Assembly: GCA_016838945.1 (NCBI GenBank)
Contig: JADLKP010000036.1
Coordinates: 1-14,617, forward strand
Source of the DNA: Methanobrevibacter sp.
GTDB lineage: Archaea > Methanobacteriota > Methanobacteria > Methanobacteriales > Methanobacteriaceae
DNA: 14,617 bases
Direction: 5' to 3'
Part shown: positions 13,213-14,617 of the stretch, one piece after another
Layout: each line of letters begins with the position of its first letter
Numbering within the stretch: position 1 is the first letter of the stretch
Translations under genes and position numbers: made by a program
The notes under the pieces: generated by a model
Seen by the model: only the letters and a program-made list of their open reading frames with translations
Told to the model about the DNA's origin: nothing
Databases searched by the model: none

Positions 13213-14574
13213 ATGGTTTTAGTCTCATATTTAAATCCCTTATCTGAAGAAGGAAGAAATATTGTAAGGGGATTAGGTGGATTGGAAGAGATATCCTCAC
13301 ATAATGATGATTTAATGGATATTGTTATTCATACCAATCGTCAGACCATTTCCAATCAGGAAGTTGTTCCTGAAAATCTTGTTGATTTAGCTCTAAACAG
13401 AATTAAATGGTATATTGAACGTAAAAACAATAAGGATTTCAATCCAAATGATTATGCTTACTTTTTCAATGAAGAGATTGCTGAATATGACACCATAGTT
13501 TTCCATATATTGGCACAAGCTATTGCAAATCAGTTTAGGCCAGGTTCCCGTGAGGTAAAGTTATTTGTGGAATCTCAAGGATTGATGGTTGAAGATAGAA
13601 TAACCAAGCTTCCTTCATCTGATAAAAAAGAGCTTGTGGAAGAAATCTTAAGTGATCTGCTCATTCAGGATGGAATCGAATGGTCCTTCTTAAAGGATTT
13701 GATTGCAACCAAGAAACTATCTTTGACTGATCTTGTTCTGGAAAACGGTGAAATCGTTTTGGATAGGGAACAGTTTATCTATTCATTTGGCGATGCATTC
13801 AGTGACAGGTCTCCAGATAGGGTATATGACATCTTGATTGGAGACAATCTCAGGGAGCTTATTTTAACTAAATTGCTTATGCAAAATACTGAGGATTACA
13901 TCAAATCCATTCAAAGTCAATTGGCAATTGTTGAAATGCATCCAGCTATTGTGGAATTAGGCGAAATGCTTGATGAGACAATTACAGAATCATTAGCTAA
14001 ATACAGCACTTATTATGCCAGTGGGGGAGCTTTTGGCAATATGGAAATTGGCAAGCTTGTCAGGGAAGCGTTCCCGCCATGCATAGCCAATACTGTTGAT
14101 GGAGTTTCCTCTGGCGGAAGAAATGATGCAATTGTGCTTCTTTTAACATCATTTGTTTCATATGCAAGATTGTATCCTGGCATCTTTGGTTCAGATAGGA
14201 CTGTAAAGGTATCTGACATTGATGCAAACCTCAACATCACATTGAATGAGATCTTGCCATTGATATATGAGGCAGCAGACAATTGTACTCCTCCTTTGTT
14301 TGAAGACCAACCTCAAGAGAAGATCAACATCATTTCAAAATTAGGATTTGGAATGCATGAGGAAGTAAGTCTTGAAAATGAGGGAGAAACCAAATGGTAC
14401 ACTCCTATGAGCTGTGAAAAGATTAAGATGCACTTGCCTCAACTTTGTAAGGAAAATAAGGATTGTGCTAAGATAAATAATCCCTTAAGCTATTATTCAA
14501 GGAAAAAATGGATAATGAATAAGAATAGTGAGTTCAATAAGGATTCTGCAGATGAATATTCTTCAAATGAATGA
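13213..14574 (+). CDS. priL: DNA primase large subunit
   Basis: PriL partners the catalytic small subunit PriS to make RNA primers for replication; its C-terminal domain holds a 4Fe-4S cluster. The 453-residue protein has an N-terminal helical domain (SYLNPLSEEGRNIVRGLG onward). The C-terminal block is recognised by FPPCI (Cys290), then TPMSCEKIKMHLPQLC (Cys401, Cys412) and KDC (Cys418) followed by NNPLSYYSRKKW. This matches the PPCI...C...C...C-HPLSYY pattern of archaeal PriL. One additional cysteine, Cys358 (DNCTPP), is not part of that pattern. A polar, disordered-looking tail of about 25 residues ends in DEYSSNE. GGAG at 13202-13205 is well placed for the ATG. The small subunit is not in the window. 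Confidence 0.93.
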   Translation: MVLVSYLNPLSEEGRNIVRGLGGLEEISSHNDDLMDIVIHTNRQTISNQEVVPENLVDLALNRIKWYIERKNNKDFNPNDYAYFFNEEIAEYDTIVFHILAQAIANQFRPGSREVKLFVESQGLMVEDRITKLPSSDKKELVEEILSDLLIQDGIEWSFLKDLIATKKLSLTDLVLENGEIVLDREQFIYSFGDAFSDRSPDRVYDILIGDNLRELILTKLLMQNTEDYIKSIQSQLAIVEMHPAIVELGEMLDETITESLAKYSTYYASGGAFGNMEIGKLVREAFPPCIANTVDGVSSGGRNDAIVLLLTSFVSYARLYPGIFGSDRTVKVSDIDANLNITLNEILPLIYEAADNCTPPLFEDQPQEKINIISKLGFGMHEEVSLENEGETKWYTPMSCEKIKMHLPQLCKENKDCAKINNPLSYYSRKKWIMNKNSEFNKDSADEYSSNE

Positions 14575-14575
14575 T

Positions 14576-14617
14576 TATTTTTTAAATTTTTATTTTTTAT
14601 ATTTGTCTTTTTTCTTA
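14576..14617 (+). terminator. T-rich terminator after priL
   Basis: Runs of 5-7 T begin within a few bases of the stop and continue to the end of the window. Confidence 0.5.

Overview
The window looks like chromosomal DNA of a methanogenic archaeon of the order Methanobacteriales, most likely Methanobrevibacter or a close relative. The evidence is the very low GC content, T-tract terminators, archaeal TATA boxes with purine-rich BRE elements, GGTGAT/GGAG-type ribosome binding sites, and archaea-specific genes: glycerol-1-phosphate dehydrogenase, UPF0179, a DUF530-like protein, the primase large subunit and class III signal peptide (pilin-like) proteins. The genus is inferred from gene content and composition, without a database search.

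Left part (136-4508, all plus strand): egsA makes the sn-glycerol-1-phosphate backbone of archaeal lipids. It is followed by a Cys-rich UPF0179 protein, then rpiA (pentose phosphate isomerisation) behind its own promoter. A small two-helix membrane protein of unknown role comes next, then a flavin-dependent NADH oxidase/CoA-disulfide reductase-like enzyme that may serve redox or oxygen defence. A 21-bp repeat occurs three times after egsA.

Centre (4509-8209): a broken gene resembling the Rpn/PD-(D/E)XK putative transposase-nuclease family (4836-5731) lies between related T-rich repeats. Its two halves can be joined into one roughly 298-residue protein by restoring a single base near 5147. Then comes metG, which starts at TTG, carries four zinc knuckles and a fused C-terminal tRNA-binding domain, and has its 3' end partly duplicated just past the stop codon.

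Right part (8210-14574): a DUF530-like protein with a zinc ribbon; an unusual protein with an extremely acidic/aromatic N-terminus and two C-terminal helix-turn-helix units; and a membrane GlcNAc-1-phosphate transferase of the MraY/WecA/ALG7 superfamily whose motifs look closer to ALG7 than to bacterial MraY. On the minus strand is a two-gene pilin-like operon with a 4-nt ATGA overlap and an apparently leaderless promoter. The large subunit of DNA primase (priL), with its iron-sulfur cysteines, ends the window.

Most of the window is core housekeeping. No complete defence system, CRISPR array, tRNA or rRNA was recognised. The parts most worth following up are the acidic double-HTH protein beside the DUF530 gene, the pilin-like pair, the frameshifted Rpn-like gene with its flanking repeats, and two inverted repeats at promoters (8164-8189 and 10697-10713).
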